Positions 8,177 through 16,975 are shown, counted from the first letter of the stretch. The stretch: DNA of 64,000 nt from JAVBNN01 sp031551525 (GCA_031551525.1 JAVBNN010000009.1:62001-126000), one strand, 5' to 3'. Program-made: numbers and translations. The notes: a model not told the origin generated them from the sequence alone.

Positions 8177-8758
8177 ATGAATAAGAAACTTATTTTGATT
8201 ACCGGCGGCGCGCGCAGTGGTAAAAGCGAGTTTGCCGAACGATTGGTTCATAAAATGGGCACAAAGTGTGCTTATGTAGCTACTGCGGAAATACGCGACG
8301 AAGAGATGCGATTGAGGGTAGAGCAGCACCGCCGACGCCGGGACAGTGACTTTTGGCTTAGCGTGGAGGCGCCGTTTGCCGCGCACAATATAATCTCTGA
8401 TATCGTAGGCGTAGATAGCATTTTATTTGACTGTGTGACCATTTACCTCAGCAACCTCTTATATGGCAGTAGCGCCCAGACAGAAGAGCCGGGCAACTAT
8501 GAGAAATCCCTTCTGGCCATTGACAACCTTTTGGCTGCTGCCCGGGCCTCCGGCAAACATGTGGTTTTTGTCACTAACGAACTGGGGAGTGGTATTGTTC
8601 CTGACAACGCCATGTCCCGCGAATTTCGCGATCTGGCCGGTTTAGTCAATCAAAAAATAGCGCAAACGGCAGACGAAGTATACATGGTGGTTTGCGGCAT
8701 AGCGGTGGATTTAAAGAAAGTGGCTATCCAACTGGATGATAACAGTGTGAAATCATGA
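8177..8758 (+). CDS. cobU: Adenosylcobinamide kinase / guanylyltransferase
   Basis: A 193-residue bifunctional enzyme that phosphorylates adenosylcobinamide and then transfers GMP, giving adenosylcobinamide-GDP for nucleotide-loop assembly. The P-loop GGARSGKSEFAE (residues 10-21), the guanylylated-histidine region VEQHRRRRDSDF, and the VFVTNELGSGIVP segment are intact. It is the first gene behind the cobalamin riboswitch, and its stop overlaps the cobQ start (ATGA). It is equivalent to CobP in aerobic pathways. Length and motifs are normal. Confidence 0.95.
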   Translation: MNKKLILITGGARSGKSEFAERLVHKMGTKCAYVATAEIRDEEMRLRVEQHRRRRDSDFWLSVEAPFAAHNIISDIVGVDSILFDCVTIYLSNLLYGSSAQTEEPGNYEKSLLAIDNLLAAARASGKHVVFVTNELGSGIVPDNAMSREFRDLAGLVNQKIAQTADEVYMVVCGIAVDLKKVAIQLDDNSVKS

Positions 8759-10269
8759 TAAAAAGTATAATGTTTCAGGGAACAGGCTCTGATGTTGGCA
8801 AAAGTATCGTCACGGCGGCTGTTTGCCGCATTTTAAAACAGGATGGCCATCATCCGGTGCCATTTAAAGCACAAAATATGGCGCTCAATTCTTTTGTCAC
8901 CAAAGAAGGCGGCGAGATGGGCCGCGCACAGGTAGTACAAGCCGAGGCGGCAGGAGTCGAGCCGCTGGTAGCCATGAATCCTATTCTCTTAAAACCCACC
9001 GGCAACAGCAGCAGCCAGGTAATAGTGATGGGGAAAGCCGTGGCTACTATGAAAGCCAGCGAGTACCATGAAGGATTTGCCGCCCAAGCTTTTCCCGTGG
9101 TGGAAAAAGCGATAGAGAAACTCTCATCCATGGCGGAGGTACTGGTAGTGGAGGGCGCAGGCAGTCCTGCTGAAGTGAATCTAAAAGCCAATGATATTGT
9201 AAACATGCGGGTGGCAAGATACCTACAGTCGCCGGTTATTTTGGTTACGGATATCGATCGGGGCGGGGCACTGGCCTCTATCGTCGGCACGATGGAACTC
9301 TTGGATGAAGAAGAAAAGGCGCTGGTCAAAGGATTCATTATCAATAAATTCCGTGGGGATATCACTCTCTTGCGTCCGGCGTTGGATTTCTTACGGGAAA
9401 AGACCGGCGTGCCTGTTTTGGGAGTTTTACCCTATATGGATAAAATGGATATAGACGACGAAGATTCGGTGGCGCTACGGGGAAAGTCAAGCAAGGGGGA
9501 GTCCGATATCAATATAGCGGTCATCCGGTTGCCGCATATTTCCAATTTTACTGATTTTGAGGCTCTTGTCGCCGAAGACGGTGTTAGCGTTTATTATGTA
9601 AAATATAAAGAACAACTGGCTTCACCAGACCTCATAATATTGCCGGGCAGCAAAAATACCAGTGAAGATCTCTTTTTCCTTAAAGAAACAGGACTGGGCA
9701 AAGAGATAATCAAAAAAAACAAACAGGAAACACCTGTAATAGGCATTTGCGGTGGTTATCAGATGCTCGGTCAGGAAGTACGCGATCCGCAGCATACCGA
9801 GTCCGAGTGCGACCGTTTGCCTGCTTTGGGGCTGTTGCCGGTAGTCACCACTTTTTTGCCTGATAAAGTGACCCGCCAGGTCACGGCGCGTGCATGTGCG
9901 AACTCTTTTCTCGACATGGATTTTAGCGGGGAGGGACTGCGCGGCTATGAGATACATATGGGCAATACGGAATATACTGATAAAATAGCATGCGCTTTTA
10001 CAACAGATCGTGGAGAAGGTATGGTGCTAGAGGATGGTGCGGTGCGCTCCGACGGTCTGGTCATGGGTACTTACATACACGGTATTTTTGACAATGATGA
10101 TTTTCGCCATAAGTTGGTGGATGTGTTGCGTAGAAAAAAAGGCGTTATAGCAAACAGCAGCACTATAAATATAGCTGAGCGCAAGGAAGCTGCCTATGAG
10201 AATTTGGCCGCGACAGTGCGGAAAAATCTTGATATGGAAAAACTCTACCAAATAATAGGGTTGGGATAA
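8755..10269 (+). CDS. cobQ: Adenosylcobyric acid synthase (CobQ/CbiP)
   Basis: A 504-residue glutamine-dependent amidase that amidates side chains b, d, e and g of adenosylcobyrinic a,c-diamide. The N-terminal dethiobiotin-synthetase-like domain has the ATP-binding motif GTGSDVGKS (residues 9-17). The C-terminal class I glutaminase-like domain has the nucleophile in GICGGYQMLG (Cys332) and the late histidine in GTYIHGIFDND. It overlaps cobU by four bases. This is the only step from the late corrin-ring pathway seen in the window; the ring-building cbi genes are not here. Confidence 0.95.
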   Translation: MIKSIMFQGTGSDVGKSIVTAAVCRILKQDGHHPVPFKAQNMALNSFVTKEGGEMGRAQVVQAEAAGVEPLVAMNPILLKPTGNSSSQVIVMGKAVATMKASEYHEGFAAQAFPVVEKAIEKLSSMAEVLVVEGAGSPAEVNLKANDIVNMRVARYLQSPVILVTDIDRGGALASIVGTMELLDEEEKALVKGFIINKFRGDITLLRPALDFLREKTGVPVLGVLPYMDKMDIDDEDSVALRGKSSKGESDINIAVIRLPHISNFTDFEALVAEDGVSVYYVKYKEQLASPDLIILPGSKNTSEDLFFLKETGLGKEIIKKNKQETPVIGICGGYQMLGQEVRDPQHTESECDRLPALGLLPVVTTFLPDKVTRQVTARACANSFLDMDFSGEGLRGYEIHMGNTEYTDKIACAFTTDRGEGMVLEDGAVRSDGLVMGTYIHGIFDNDDFRHKLVDVLRRKKGVIANSSTINIAERKEAAYENLAATVRKNLDMEKLYQIIGLG

Positions 10270-10274
10270 TAGAC

Positions 10275-11210
10275 ATGAATTTTTTGTGTGCTGGGGCGCT
10301 CCTTTTCGATACCCTTATTGGCGATCCGCGCGGCGGCTGGCATCCGGTAGTTTTGATCGGCCGGCTGATCAGTTGGCTGGAAGGATGTTTGCTGGATGCG
10401 TCAGCGTCTGGCTGTCGTAAACAACTGGCTGGTGCTCTACTGGTGTTTTGTACACTTGGCACGGTATTTTCTGTGACTTACCTGCTGGTAGGATTATTTT
10501 CTTATACCAATAACTGGCTGGCGTTGGCAGTGAATATGCTTATCGTGTCTTTTACTATATCGCCGCGCGCCTTAAAGGAATCGGGCACAGAAATATACCT
10601 GTTACTTAAAAAACCTGATATTGCGGCGGCCAGGCAAAAAGTCGGCTGGATAGTTGGACGGGATACGGAAAAACTGGATGAAGGAGAAATAACGCGTGCC
10701 ACGGTAGAAACAATCGCTGAAAATATAACCGACGGTATAATTTCACCCCTGTTTTATGCACTGCTTGGCGGAGCGCCGCTGGCGTTTGTTTACCGAGCGG
10801 TAAATACACTTGACTCCATGGTCGGCTATAAAAACGATAAATATATGAATTTTGGCATGTCTGCGGCCCGTCTCGATGATGTGGCCAACTTCATCCCAGC
10901 CAGGATAACTGCCTTGTTGGTATTGGTTGCTGCGATGATTTTGCCTGGCTGCAGCAGTAAAAGGGCTTTGAAGATACTCCTGCGGGATGCCGGCAAGCAT
11001 CCCAGCCCAAACAGCGGCTATGCCGAAGCTCCGGTAGCCGGAGCGCTAGGCGTCCGGCTGGGTGGTTGCAACTATTACTTCGGGCAGTCCTCTTTCCGAG
11101 CCTTTATGGGCGATCCCGTTGTATCGCTGGAAGCCAGTCATATCAAGAAAACTATTTATCTGATGTACGCTGTCACTGTTTTATTCGTGGCGGTATCTTT
11201 GTTTATTTGA
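10275..11210 (+). CDS. cbiB: Adenosylcobinamide-phosphate synthase
   Basis: A 311-residue integral membrane protein that attaches the aminopropanol (phosphate) arm to adenosylcobyric acid. CbiB hallmarks are the N-terminal DTLIGDPRGGWHPVVLIGRLI, the EITRATVETIAENITDG stretch, and MVGYKNDKYMNFGMSAARLD. Several hydrophobic segments are present, including ones near residues 45-65 and 200-218 and one at the C-terminus. It begins six bases after cobQ. Its partner substrate is made by CobD (15095-16177) from threonine phosphate produced by the PduX-like kinase, both in the same cluster. Confidence 0.95.
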   Translation: MNFLCAGALLFDTLIGDPRGGWHPVVLIGRLISWLEGCLLDASASGCRKQLAGALLVFCTLGTVFSVTYLLVGLFSYTNNWLALAVNMLIVSFTISPRALKESGTEIYLLLKKPDIAAARQKVGWIVGRDTEKLDEGEITRATVETIAENITDGIISPLFYALLGGAPLAFVYRAVNTLDSMVGYKNDKYMNFGMSAARLDDVANFIPARITALLVLVAAMILPGCSSKRALKILLRDAGKHPSPNSGYAEAPVAGALGVRLGGCNYYFGQSSFRAFMGDPVVSLEASHIKKTIYLMYAVTVLFVAVSLFI

Positions 11211-11220
11211 CGGAGGGGGC

Positions 11221-12246
11221 ATGAAAGATTTTTTAGAAGATATAAGCATACCGGCACTGGATAAAACGGCCAGAGAAAACGTTTGCGTACAATGGCGCAC
11301 TATGGATACAATGAAAAACAGCTTGGGGCGGCTGGAAGACATGGTTGCCGATTATGCGGCCATGACCGGTGGCAACCCTACTGTCGCGCATAAAGCCATG
11401 ATACTGGCTGCAGCTGACCACGGAGTCGCCAGGCAGGGGGTAAGCAACTTCCCGCAGGAAGTGACGGTCCAAATGGTGAACGGTTATTTGCGCGGAGGGG
11501 CGGGAGCCAATATAATGGCTGCGCACGCCGGTATAAAATACGAGGATATATTTATTTTAGATGTAGGCGTACAGGAAGATATGCCGGCGCACCCTTCGTT
11601 GGTAAATAAAAAAATCGCCTATGGCACACAAGATTTTACTTGGGGACCCGCTATGACACGGGAAGAGGCTATCCGTTCTGTGCGGGAGGGATTTGAATTG
11701 TCCAATAAATGTATAGACGCCGGGTACGGCTTATTGCTGCCCTCAGAGATGGGTATAGGTAACACTACTTCGAGCGCTGCCATCGCGGCAGTTTTTACGG
11801 GATTGCCGGCGGAAAAGACCGTGGGTCGGGGAACCGGGATAGGAGACGAACGTCTCTTGCGCAAACAGGCAATAGTTGCCAAAGCACTGGAAATAAACCG
11901 GCCTGACAAGCGTGATGCTCTTGATGTTTTAGCCAAAGTGGGCGGCTTTGAGCTGGGCGCATTAGCCGGGGTGTTTATCGCCGGGGCATCGCGTCGGGTG
12001 CCTGTTTTTGTCGACGGCATAAACGCTACCGCTGCGGCTCTTATCGCCTGGGGATTGTTTCCATCTTCGCGTGAGTATATGTTTGCCTCACACTTGTCTG
12101 CGGAAATCGCGCATCCGGCCATGCTGGAGTTACTTTCCCTCCAGCCTGTACTTACCGCAAATATGCGTCTTGGAGAAGGAACAGGGGCATCATTGGTCAT
12201 CGCGTTACTTGACGCGGCGATAAAAGTTTTTAATAAAGAAGACTGA
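11221..12246 (+). CDS. cobT: Nicotinate-nucleotide:DMB phosphoribosyltransferase
   Basis: A 341-residue enzyme that exchanges nicotinate in nicotinate mononucleotide for a lower-ligand base, giving the alpha-ribotide of the nucleotide loop. All expected motifs are present: AADHGVARQGVSNFP, EMGIGNTTSSAAIA, PVFVDGINATAAA and the C-terminal RLGEGTGASL, in which Glu319 matches the catalytic base (Glu317 of the Salmonella enzyme). GGAGGGGGC lies just before the ATG. A second, divergent member of the family lies at 13211-14218; the two could act together (see findings). Confidence 0.95.
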   Translation: MKDFLEDISIPALDKTARENVCVQWRTMDTMKNSLGRLEDMVADYAAMTGGNPTVAHKAMILAAADHGVARQGVSNFPQEVTVQMVNGYLRGGAGANIMAAHAGIKYEDIFILDVGVQEDMPAHPSLVNKKIAYGTQDFTWGPAMTREEAIRSVREGFELSNKCIDAGYGLLLPSEMGIGNTTSSAAIAAVFTGLPAEKTVGRGTGIGDERLLRKQAIVAKALEINRPDKRDALDVLAKVGGFELGALAGVFIAGASRRVPVFVDGINATAAALIAWGLFPSSREYMFASHLSAEIAHPAMLELLSLQPVLTANMRLGEGTGASLVIALLDAAIKVFNKED

Positions 12247-12283
12247 TTCAGGTGGTTTTTTTATTCCAGCTGAATCTTAGTAG

Positions 12284-12447
12284 CACTTATTTTGAAGAAA
12301 ACACGGTTTTAAGTGATCTTTAGAGAAAAGTAAAAATGATGTTGTACTTATGCTGTAAAGTGTGAACTTAGCATCGCTTAATATTTTCCGCCTGAAGAGG
12401 CAGATGTATTAGTGGCGTTTAGCTAGATAAAACCGTGCGAGGAGATT
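12284..12447 (+). promoter_or_regulatory. Candidate structured leader before cobS
   Basis: This 200-base gap inside the cob cluster is folded, not empty. A perfect 10-bp closing helix, CACGGTTTTA (12302-12311) with TAAAACCGTG (12428-12437), encloses a hairpin at 12350-12374 (ATGCT/AGCAT stacked on AAGT/ACTT with a GTGA loop) and a GCCT/AGGC hairpin at 12390-12401. CACTTA (12284-12289) can instead pair with TAAGTG (12310-12315), which would break the top of the closing helix. The helix ends three bases before the cobS AGGAG site. I do not recognise it as a known riboswitch class. Confidence 0.45.
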
Positions 12448-13194
12448 ATGAACGACTTTATTACAGGACTAGGTTTTCTGACGCGCATCAAATTGAAAAG
12501 TCAGGAAATATGGGAAGACGATGCATTTTCCCGCAGTTTGCCGTGGTTTCCTTTGGTGGGGGCCGTGATAGGACTTTTCCTGGCCGGAATAAACTGGCTT
12601 AGTATGCCCTTTTTTACTGACTATATTCGTGTGGCACTGTTATTGGGTGGGGAGTTATATATAACGGGTGGTCTGTTGTGCGATGGTTTGATGGATACAG
12701 CCGACGGCGTATTTTCCGGCCGCAGCCGTGAGCGCATGCTGGAAATCATGAAAGACAGCGCAGTAGGAGCTAATGGCATGATCTTTTTTGTTGTGCTGAT
12801 GATTTTTAAAACAGCCTTGTACCTTTCCTTGCCAGCCAAAACACTCACCTGTATCCTGTTTGTGATGCCAGTAGTCACTCGTCTCATTATCGTGGGGGCA
12901 GTGACGCTGTTTCCTTACGCCAGGGCGGAAGGTACCGGCCAATTGTTCGTACGCTATGCCCGAAAAGCTTATTTGTATAAGGCGTTGCTGCTAACTGCGC
13001 TATTGACCGCATTACCACTGGCTCCAGAGACAAGTTTCGCCGCTTTGGCCACACTTGCCAGTTCTTGGTATGGCGCCCGCTATCTGGTGAAAATATTGGG
13101 CGGATTGACTGGAGATACATATGGTTTTCTGGCGGAAACCGGTAATGTAACCTATTTGTTTTGCGCATACTTTTATCTGGTTTTTATCCGCTAA
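12448..13194 (+). CDS. cobS: Adenosylcobinamide-GDP ribazoletransferase
   Basis: A 248-residue integral membrane enzyme that joins adenosylcobinamide-GDP to the alpha-ribotide, the penultimate or last step of cobamide synthesis. The family motif LCDGLMDTADGVFSGRSRER, which carries the metal-binding aspartates, is followed by DSAVGANG. Several hydrophobic helices follow. The ATG has AGGAG four bases upstream. It sits between cobT and a cobT-like gene, behind a folded leader that may set its expression separately from the upstream genes. Confidence 0.93.
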   Translation: MNDFITGLGFLTRIKLKSQEIWEDDAFSRSLPWFPLVGAVIGLFLAGINWLSMPFFTDYIRVALLLGGELYITGGLLCDGLMDTADGVFSGRSRERMLEIMKDSAVGANGMIFFVVLMIFKTALYLSLPAKTLTCILFVMPVVTRLIIVGAVTLFPYARAEGTGQLFVRYARKAYLYKALLLTALLTALPLAPETSFAALATLASSWYGARYLVKILGGLTGDTYGFLAETGNVTYLFCAYFYLVFIR

Positions 13195-13210
13195 GGTTTG
13201 GAGGTTACTA

Positions 13211-14218
13211 ATGAAGCTTGATATACCATCACCTGCTGTTTTGGACGGTAAAATAAGAAAAAAAGTTCAAAACAATTTTGATAACCTGATCAAACCGGTA
13301 GGTTCGCTAGCCCGCCTGGAGGATATAACATGCCTGTATGCGGCGGCCAGTAGACAGGAAAAACCGTCATCACCACAGAAAAAACTGCTTGTGTTCGCCT
13401 CTGACCATGGGGTAGCGCAAGCGCTGGATTTTTTATATACTACTGATGACAGTTTTTTTTATTTTAACCGGTTGCTAGAAAAAAAAAGCGGGCTGGCGGT
13501 TTTGGCGAAAGCCTTGGGCGCCGATGTGGCTGTGGTAGAACTGGGCCTGAAAAAAGGCAACAGTGAAAACCATATAGCCGCCGGTACTTATAATATATTG
13601 CATGGTCCCGCAATGACGGAGACACAATTTGAACAGGCTTTTGCTATTGGCCGTGCTGCGGTTGAACAGGCGGCGGACGCTGGAGCGCAGGTGCTGGCGC
13701 TGGGCAGCTTGGGCGCTGGCGCAGAGTTTAGCGAAACAGCTTTGCTTTATGCTCTTTGCGGGGAAGCGGTCGAAAGATTTGTCTCGTCATCGCGGCATAT
13801 TACATGGATAAGGGCATCCGTCGAAAAATACGCGTTGGACGACCATATGGAACAGGCAAGGTGTCTGGGTGGGTTTGAACTGGCGGCCCTCATGGGGGCT
13901 ATCGCCCAGGCAGCGCATCTTTCTCTGCCGGTTTTCGGCGACAGTACGGCGGTGCTTTTAGGGGCTTTTATATTAGCTGAACAGCAGCCTTTGATTAAAG
14001 AATTTATTATTCCGGTATGTACATCCTGTCAGCCGGAACAGGATAAATTAATGAAAATGCTGGGCTTTTCTACCATGCTCGACCTGTTATTATATGGTAC
14101 TGGCGGCGAAGGCGGGCTATTGGGTTTTAGCCTCTTGGACGCGGGCGTCAAGGCTTTGGCGGAAATGGACTCTTTCGGCGCAAAAACCGTGCACGGCCCC
14201 TTGGAAAACTCTCAGTAA
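13211..14218 (+). CDS. Divergent CobT-family protein, possibly ArsB-like
   Basis: A 335-residue member of the CobT fold. It keeps the N-terminal NLIKPVGSLARLEDI segment, FASDHGVA, LHGPAMT, GGFELAALMGA and the closing SLLDAGVKAL. Important catalytic elements differ. The phosphate-binding GIGNTT motif is replaced by GSLGAGAEFSET, VDG by GDS, and ungapped alignment on the final LLDA places Gly298 where the normal catalytic glutamate (Glu319 of the neighbouring CobT) would be, with a glutamate two residues later. Some Negativicutes make phenolyl cobamides with ArsAB, a pair of CobT homologues. This gene could be such a partner subunit, or a base-specificity paralogue. The fold is clear; the role is inferred. 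Confidence 0.75.
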   Translation: MKLDIPSPAVLDGKIRKKVQNNFDNLIKPVGSLARLEDITCLYAAASRQEKPSSPQKKLLVFASDHGVAQALDFLYTTDDSFFYFNRLLEKKSGLAVLAKALGADVAVVELGLKKGNSENHIAAGTYNILHGPAMTETQFEQAFAIGRAAVEQAADAGAQVLALGSLGAGAEFSETALLYALCGEAVERFVSSSRHITWIRASVEKYALDDHMEQARCLGGFELAALMGAIAQAAHLSLPVFGDSTAVLLGAFILAEQQPLIKEFIIPVCTSCQPEQDKLMKMLGFSTMLDLLLYGTGGEGGLLGFSLLDAGVKALAEMDSFGAKTVHGPLENSQ

Positions 14219-14230
14219 AGGAATGATTTT

Positions 14231-15091
14231 ATGGTAAAAGTGCCCGGATCTTGCGGCGAATTGGCCCAGGGGAGGATAAATGGGAAGAACATCCTTATAA
14301 CGTGTCCGGTCAACTGGTATAGCAGCGTGGACACGCTAGCCGCAGAACCCGAGTCCGCCGCGAGGATTGAACACTGTAAATCTTACCGTGCGGTGGAACT
14401 TTTATTTGAAAAATACGGATATACCCACCCGCTAACGCTGAAGATAGAGTCCAGCCTGCCGAGGGGTAAAGGCATGGCCTCCAGCAGTGCCGATATAGCG
14501 GCCTCCTGCGCGGCAGCCGCTAAACTGATGGGGAAAACTCTTGACGTTACGGATATCAAAGACATCGCTTTAGCTATCGAGCCCACTGACGGAATATTTT
14601 TCCCCGGAGTGGTGGCCTTTGAATATCTAACAGGGAATAGCTGCCTGTATTTGGGAAAGCCTCCTCCTATGCGGCTGGCAGTCTTTGATTTCGGAGGAGA
14701 AGTGGATACCCTTTCATTCAACAGCCGGATCGATTTAGCTGATTTTACGCACGAAAAGCAGCTGGATTTTCAGGAGGCGTACGAGTTGATAAAAGAGGGC
14801 GTGGCCGCCGCAAACCCCGTATTGATAGGCAAAGGCGCTACGATCAGCGCCCTGGCCAATCAAAAGATACTGCACAAACCCCATCTGGAAAAATTCATCA
14901 TTGAAGGCAACAAATATGGCGCCCTTGGCGTAAATGTAGCCCATAGCGGCACGGTAGCTGGCGTTATGTTTGACATGGATATTCTTGAAGGATATGAAGA
15001 TTGCGTAAAGAGTATACTGAGACTATGTCCGGGCATAACTTACCTGGGCAGCGCCGAACTGATCTCCGGCGGAATATTTGACAAGGAGTGA
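14231..15091 (+). CDS. pduX: L-threonine kinase, PduX-like GHMP kinase
   Basis: A 286-residue GHMP-family kinase. The start VKVPGSCGELAQGRING is typical of PduX, and the ATP-binding GHMP motif is SLPRGKGMASSSADIAAS (about residues 75-93). PduX phosphorylates L-threonine to L-threonine O-3-phosphate, which CobD then decarboxylates to aminopropanol phosphate. It sits directly upstream of cobD with a three-base gap, which strongly favours this role over other GHMP kinases. The C-terminal segments HSGTVAGVMFD and LGSAELISGG also fit the family. Confidence 0.87.
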   Translation: MVKVPGSCGELAQGRINGKNILITCPVNWYSSVDTLAAEPESAARIEHCKSYRAVELLFEKYGYTHPLTLKIESSLPRGKGMASSSADIAASCAAAAKLMGKTLDVTDIKDIALAIEPTDGIFFPGVVAFEYLTGNSCLYLGKPPPMRLAVFDFGGEVDTLSFNSRIDLADFTHEKQLDFQEAYELIKEGVAAANPVLIGKGATISALANQKILHKPHLEKFIIEGNKYGALGVNVAHSGTVAGVMFDMDILEGYEDCVKSILRLCPGITYLGSAELISGGIFDKE

Positions 15092-15094
15092 ACT

Positions 15095-16177
15095 ATGGCG
15101 GCAAACAGGTTTGAGCATGGTGGTAATATTTACGGGGGTAACAAGGCTTGTGCCGGGTCGCTCATGGATTTTAGCGCCAATATAAACCCCTTTGGCTTGT
15201 CGGCTGTGGTTGAACAGGCGATAAAAGAAAACATAAAATCGGTGCAGCACTATCCCGACCCGCAGGCTACAGAACTTCGACAGGAGATATGCCGGTTTTA
15301 TCGCGTAGCGGACGAGCGTCTGGTCTTGGGGAATGGCGCCGCAGAACTTTTTTATTTGCTTTGCCACGTATTGCGCCCCGCGACAGTACTTATCCCTGCG
15401 CCTTCCTTTAGCGAGTATGAAAGGGCGGCGTTGAGCTCTGGCGCAAAGATACAGTTTTTTCTTTTAGACCCGTATGACGGTTTTTCTCTTTCGTTTGCGA
15501 GGCTAGCCGAAACGTTGCAGGAAGACACACTTATCTTTTTCGGCCACCCGAACAACCCGACCGGCAAATTGCTAGACGTAGAGGCTTTTGCAAACTTTGC
15601 CAGATTTGCCGCTGAGAAAAATTGTCGCATAATAGTAGATGAATCTTTTATCGATTTTCTGCCGGACGCGGATAATCACACCTGTCGCTGGCTGGCTGAA
15701 AAACAGGAAAACATTTGTATAATACATTCATTGACTAAATTTTTTGCTATTCCAGGTTTACGGTTGGGTTTTGGCCTCTTTTCGCCGGAAATGGCCCGAA
15801 AAATGCGTGCCGCTGTTGACTGCTGGAATGTGAACAGTCTGGCGCAAGTGGCCGGAGTAGCCGCTTTAAAAGATGAAAAACATATTACAAATACGAAAGA
15901 TAATATTGGCAGGCTGCGCGATCAGCTTTATCAAGAGCTTTCCCTGTTGCCCGGTCTGAAAATATTTCCATCTGTGGCCAATTTCTTGTTATTGCATCTA
16001 AATGCTGAACTTTCATCTAGGCAAATTTGCAGCCGTATGGACGCAAAAGGAATTTTACTGCGTGACTGCGCCAATTATATAGGTCTTGATGACCGGTATA
16101 TCCGCATTGCAGTGAGAAGTGAAGCAGAAAACAGGAAGTTTATCGATACTTTTATTAAGGAGATAAAAAATGGGTAA
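15095..16177 (+). CDS. cobD: Threonine-phosphate decarboxylase CobD
   Basis: A 360-residue fold-type I PLP enzyme related to histidinol-phosphate aminotransferase. It decarboxylates L-threonine O-3-phosphate to (R)-1-aminopropan-2-yl phosphate for the cobamide side arm. The start HGGNIYGGNK and MDFSANINPFGLS are typical of CobD, and the PLP-binding lysine lies in HSLTKFFAIPGLRLGFG (Lys215). DESFIDF provides the cofactor aspartate region. It follows the PduX-like kinase and overlaps cobC by eight bases. Histidinol-phosphate aminotransferase is the main alternative but is much less likely in this cluster. Confidence 0.93.
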   Translation: MAANRFEHGGNIYGGNKACAGSLMDFSANINPFGLSAVVEQAIKENIKSVQHYPDPQATELRQEICRFYRVADERLVLGNGAAELFYLLCHVLRPATVLIPAPSFSEYERAALSSGAKIQFFLLDPYDGFSLSFARLAETLQEDTLIFFGHPNNPTGKLLDVEAFANFARFAAEKNCRIIVDESFIDFLPDADNHTCRWLAEKQENICIIHSLTKFFAIPGLRLGFGLFSPEMARKMRAAVDCWNVNSLAQVAGVAALKDEKHITNTKDNIGRLRDQLYQELSLLPGLKIFPSVANFLLLHLNAELSSRQICSRMDAKGILLRDCANYIGLDDRYIRIAVRSEAENRKFIDTFIKEIKNG

Positions 16178-16787
16178 AATTTTTCTGGTGCGTCATGGAC
16201 AAACCCTCTGGAACCTGAATATGCGCTTTCAGGGTTCTTCCGATATAGAACTTTCAGAAGAAGGCGAAGCCCAGGCTGCATTTCTGGCAGAACGCTTGAA
16301 AACGGAGAAACTTGCTGCCGTTTATGCCAGTGATTTGCGTCGGGCGGTGCATACGGCACAAATTGTGGCAAAGCCGCACGATCTGTCGGTGACGTCTTAT
16401 GGCGAACTTAGAGAAATCAATTGCGGAGAGTGGGAAGGACTCAATAGAGTAGAAATAGAGGATAAATACCCCGGGCAACTGGAAAAGTTTTTTTCTGCAC
16501 CGGCAAATTTTTCTCCGCCCGGTGGAGAAAGTTTTCACGCAGTAGGCGTACGTTCTTTATCGATTTTTGATACTATAGCGCAAAACCATAAAAATGAAAA
16601 CATAGTTGTGGTAGCGCATGGCGGCGTTATCCGCGCCATACTCGGCGGTATCCTTATGATGGATCAGGACGCCTTGTGGCGCATACGTCAGGACAATACG
16701 GCATTAAACATAATAAGTATGTTCGAAAAATCGTATATTGTAGAATTGATGAATGATATCAGCCATTTATTTATGAAAAATTGTTAA
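16170..16787 (+). CDS. cobC: Alpha-ribazole phosphatase, histidine phosphatase family
   Basis: A 205-residue histidine phosphatase. The catalytic motif LVRHGQT places the phospho-acceptor histidine at residue 9, and the second histidine is in VVAHGGVIRA. CobC-type enzymes remove the 5' phosphate from alpha-ribazole phosphate or from the cobamide 5'-phosphate. The family is broad (phosphoglycerate-mutase-like), so the cobamide role rests mainly on position: it is translationally coupled to cobD at the end of the cob cluster. No terminator is visible immediately after it. Confidence 0.85.
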   Translation: MGKIFLVRHGQTLWNLNMRFQGSSDIELSEEGEAQAAFLAERLKTEKLAAVYASDLRRAVHTAQIVAKPHDLSVTSYGELREINCGEWEGLNRVEIEDKYPGQLEKFFSAPANFSPPGGESFHAVGVRSLSIFDTIAQNHKNENIVVVAHGGVIRAILGGILMMDQDALWRIRQDNTALNIISMFEKSYIVELMNDISHLFMKNC

Positions 16788-16805
16788 AAATTTACGTGTA
16801 ATATA

Positions 16806-16834
16806 TTGACTTTGCATGGGAATGCCAATATAAT
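16806..16834 (+). promoter_or_regulatory. Strong sigma-70-type promoter
   Basis: TTGACT (16806-16811) and a perfect TATAAT (16829-16834) are exactly 17 bases apart. It starts transcription of the zinc-ribbon gene about 135 bases further on, leaving a long untranslated leader. Confidence 0.85.
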
Positions 16835-16841
16835 TTAAACA

Positions 16842-16974
16842 GTCCTAATATCCATTGGAACTACAGGCTTGGTTTACTACCTTCTTACTCCGGTCCTAAC
16901 GACTACGAGCAAGATTCTGGGAAGATACCGCTTGAGCCGTTTTGGGTATGGCAGATAAGAAGGAGTGTGTACTA
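16842..16974 (+). promoter_or_regulatory. Long 5' leader that can mask a ribosome-binding site
   Basis: About 130 untranslated bases separate the promoter from the zinc-ribbon ATG. CCTTCTTA (16880-16887) is perfectly complementary to TAAGAAGG (16956-16963), which contains most of the ribosome-binding site. Between them, ATACC and GGTAT around 16925-16949 and CGGT/ACCG around 16891-16929 can also pair. The layout suggests translational control, by temperature, a ligand or a protein. I cannot match it to a known element. Confidence 0.45.
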
Positions 16975-16975
16975 G

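Noticed and set aside
12247..12280. GATTCAG/CTGAATC pair after cobT as a terminator
   Set aside because: The T run lies in the loop and not after the stem, so it does not fit an intrinsic terminator.
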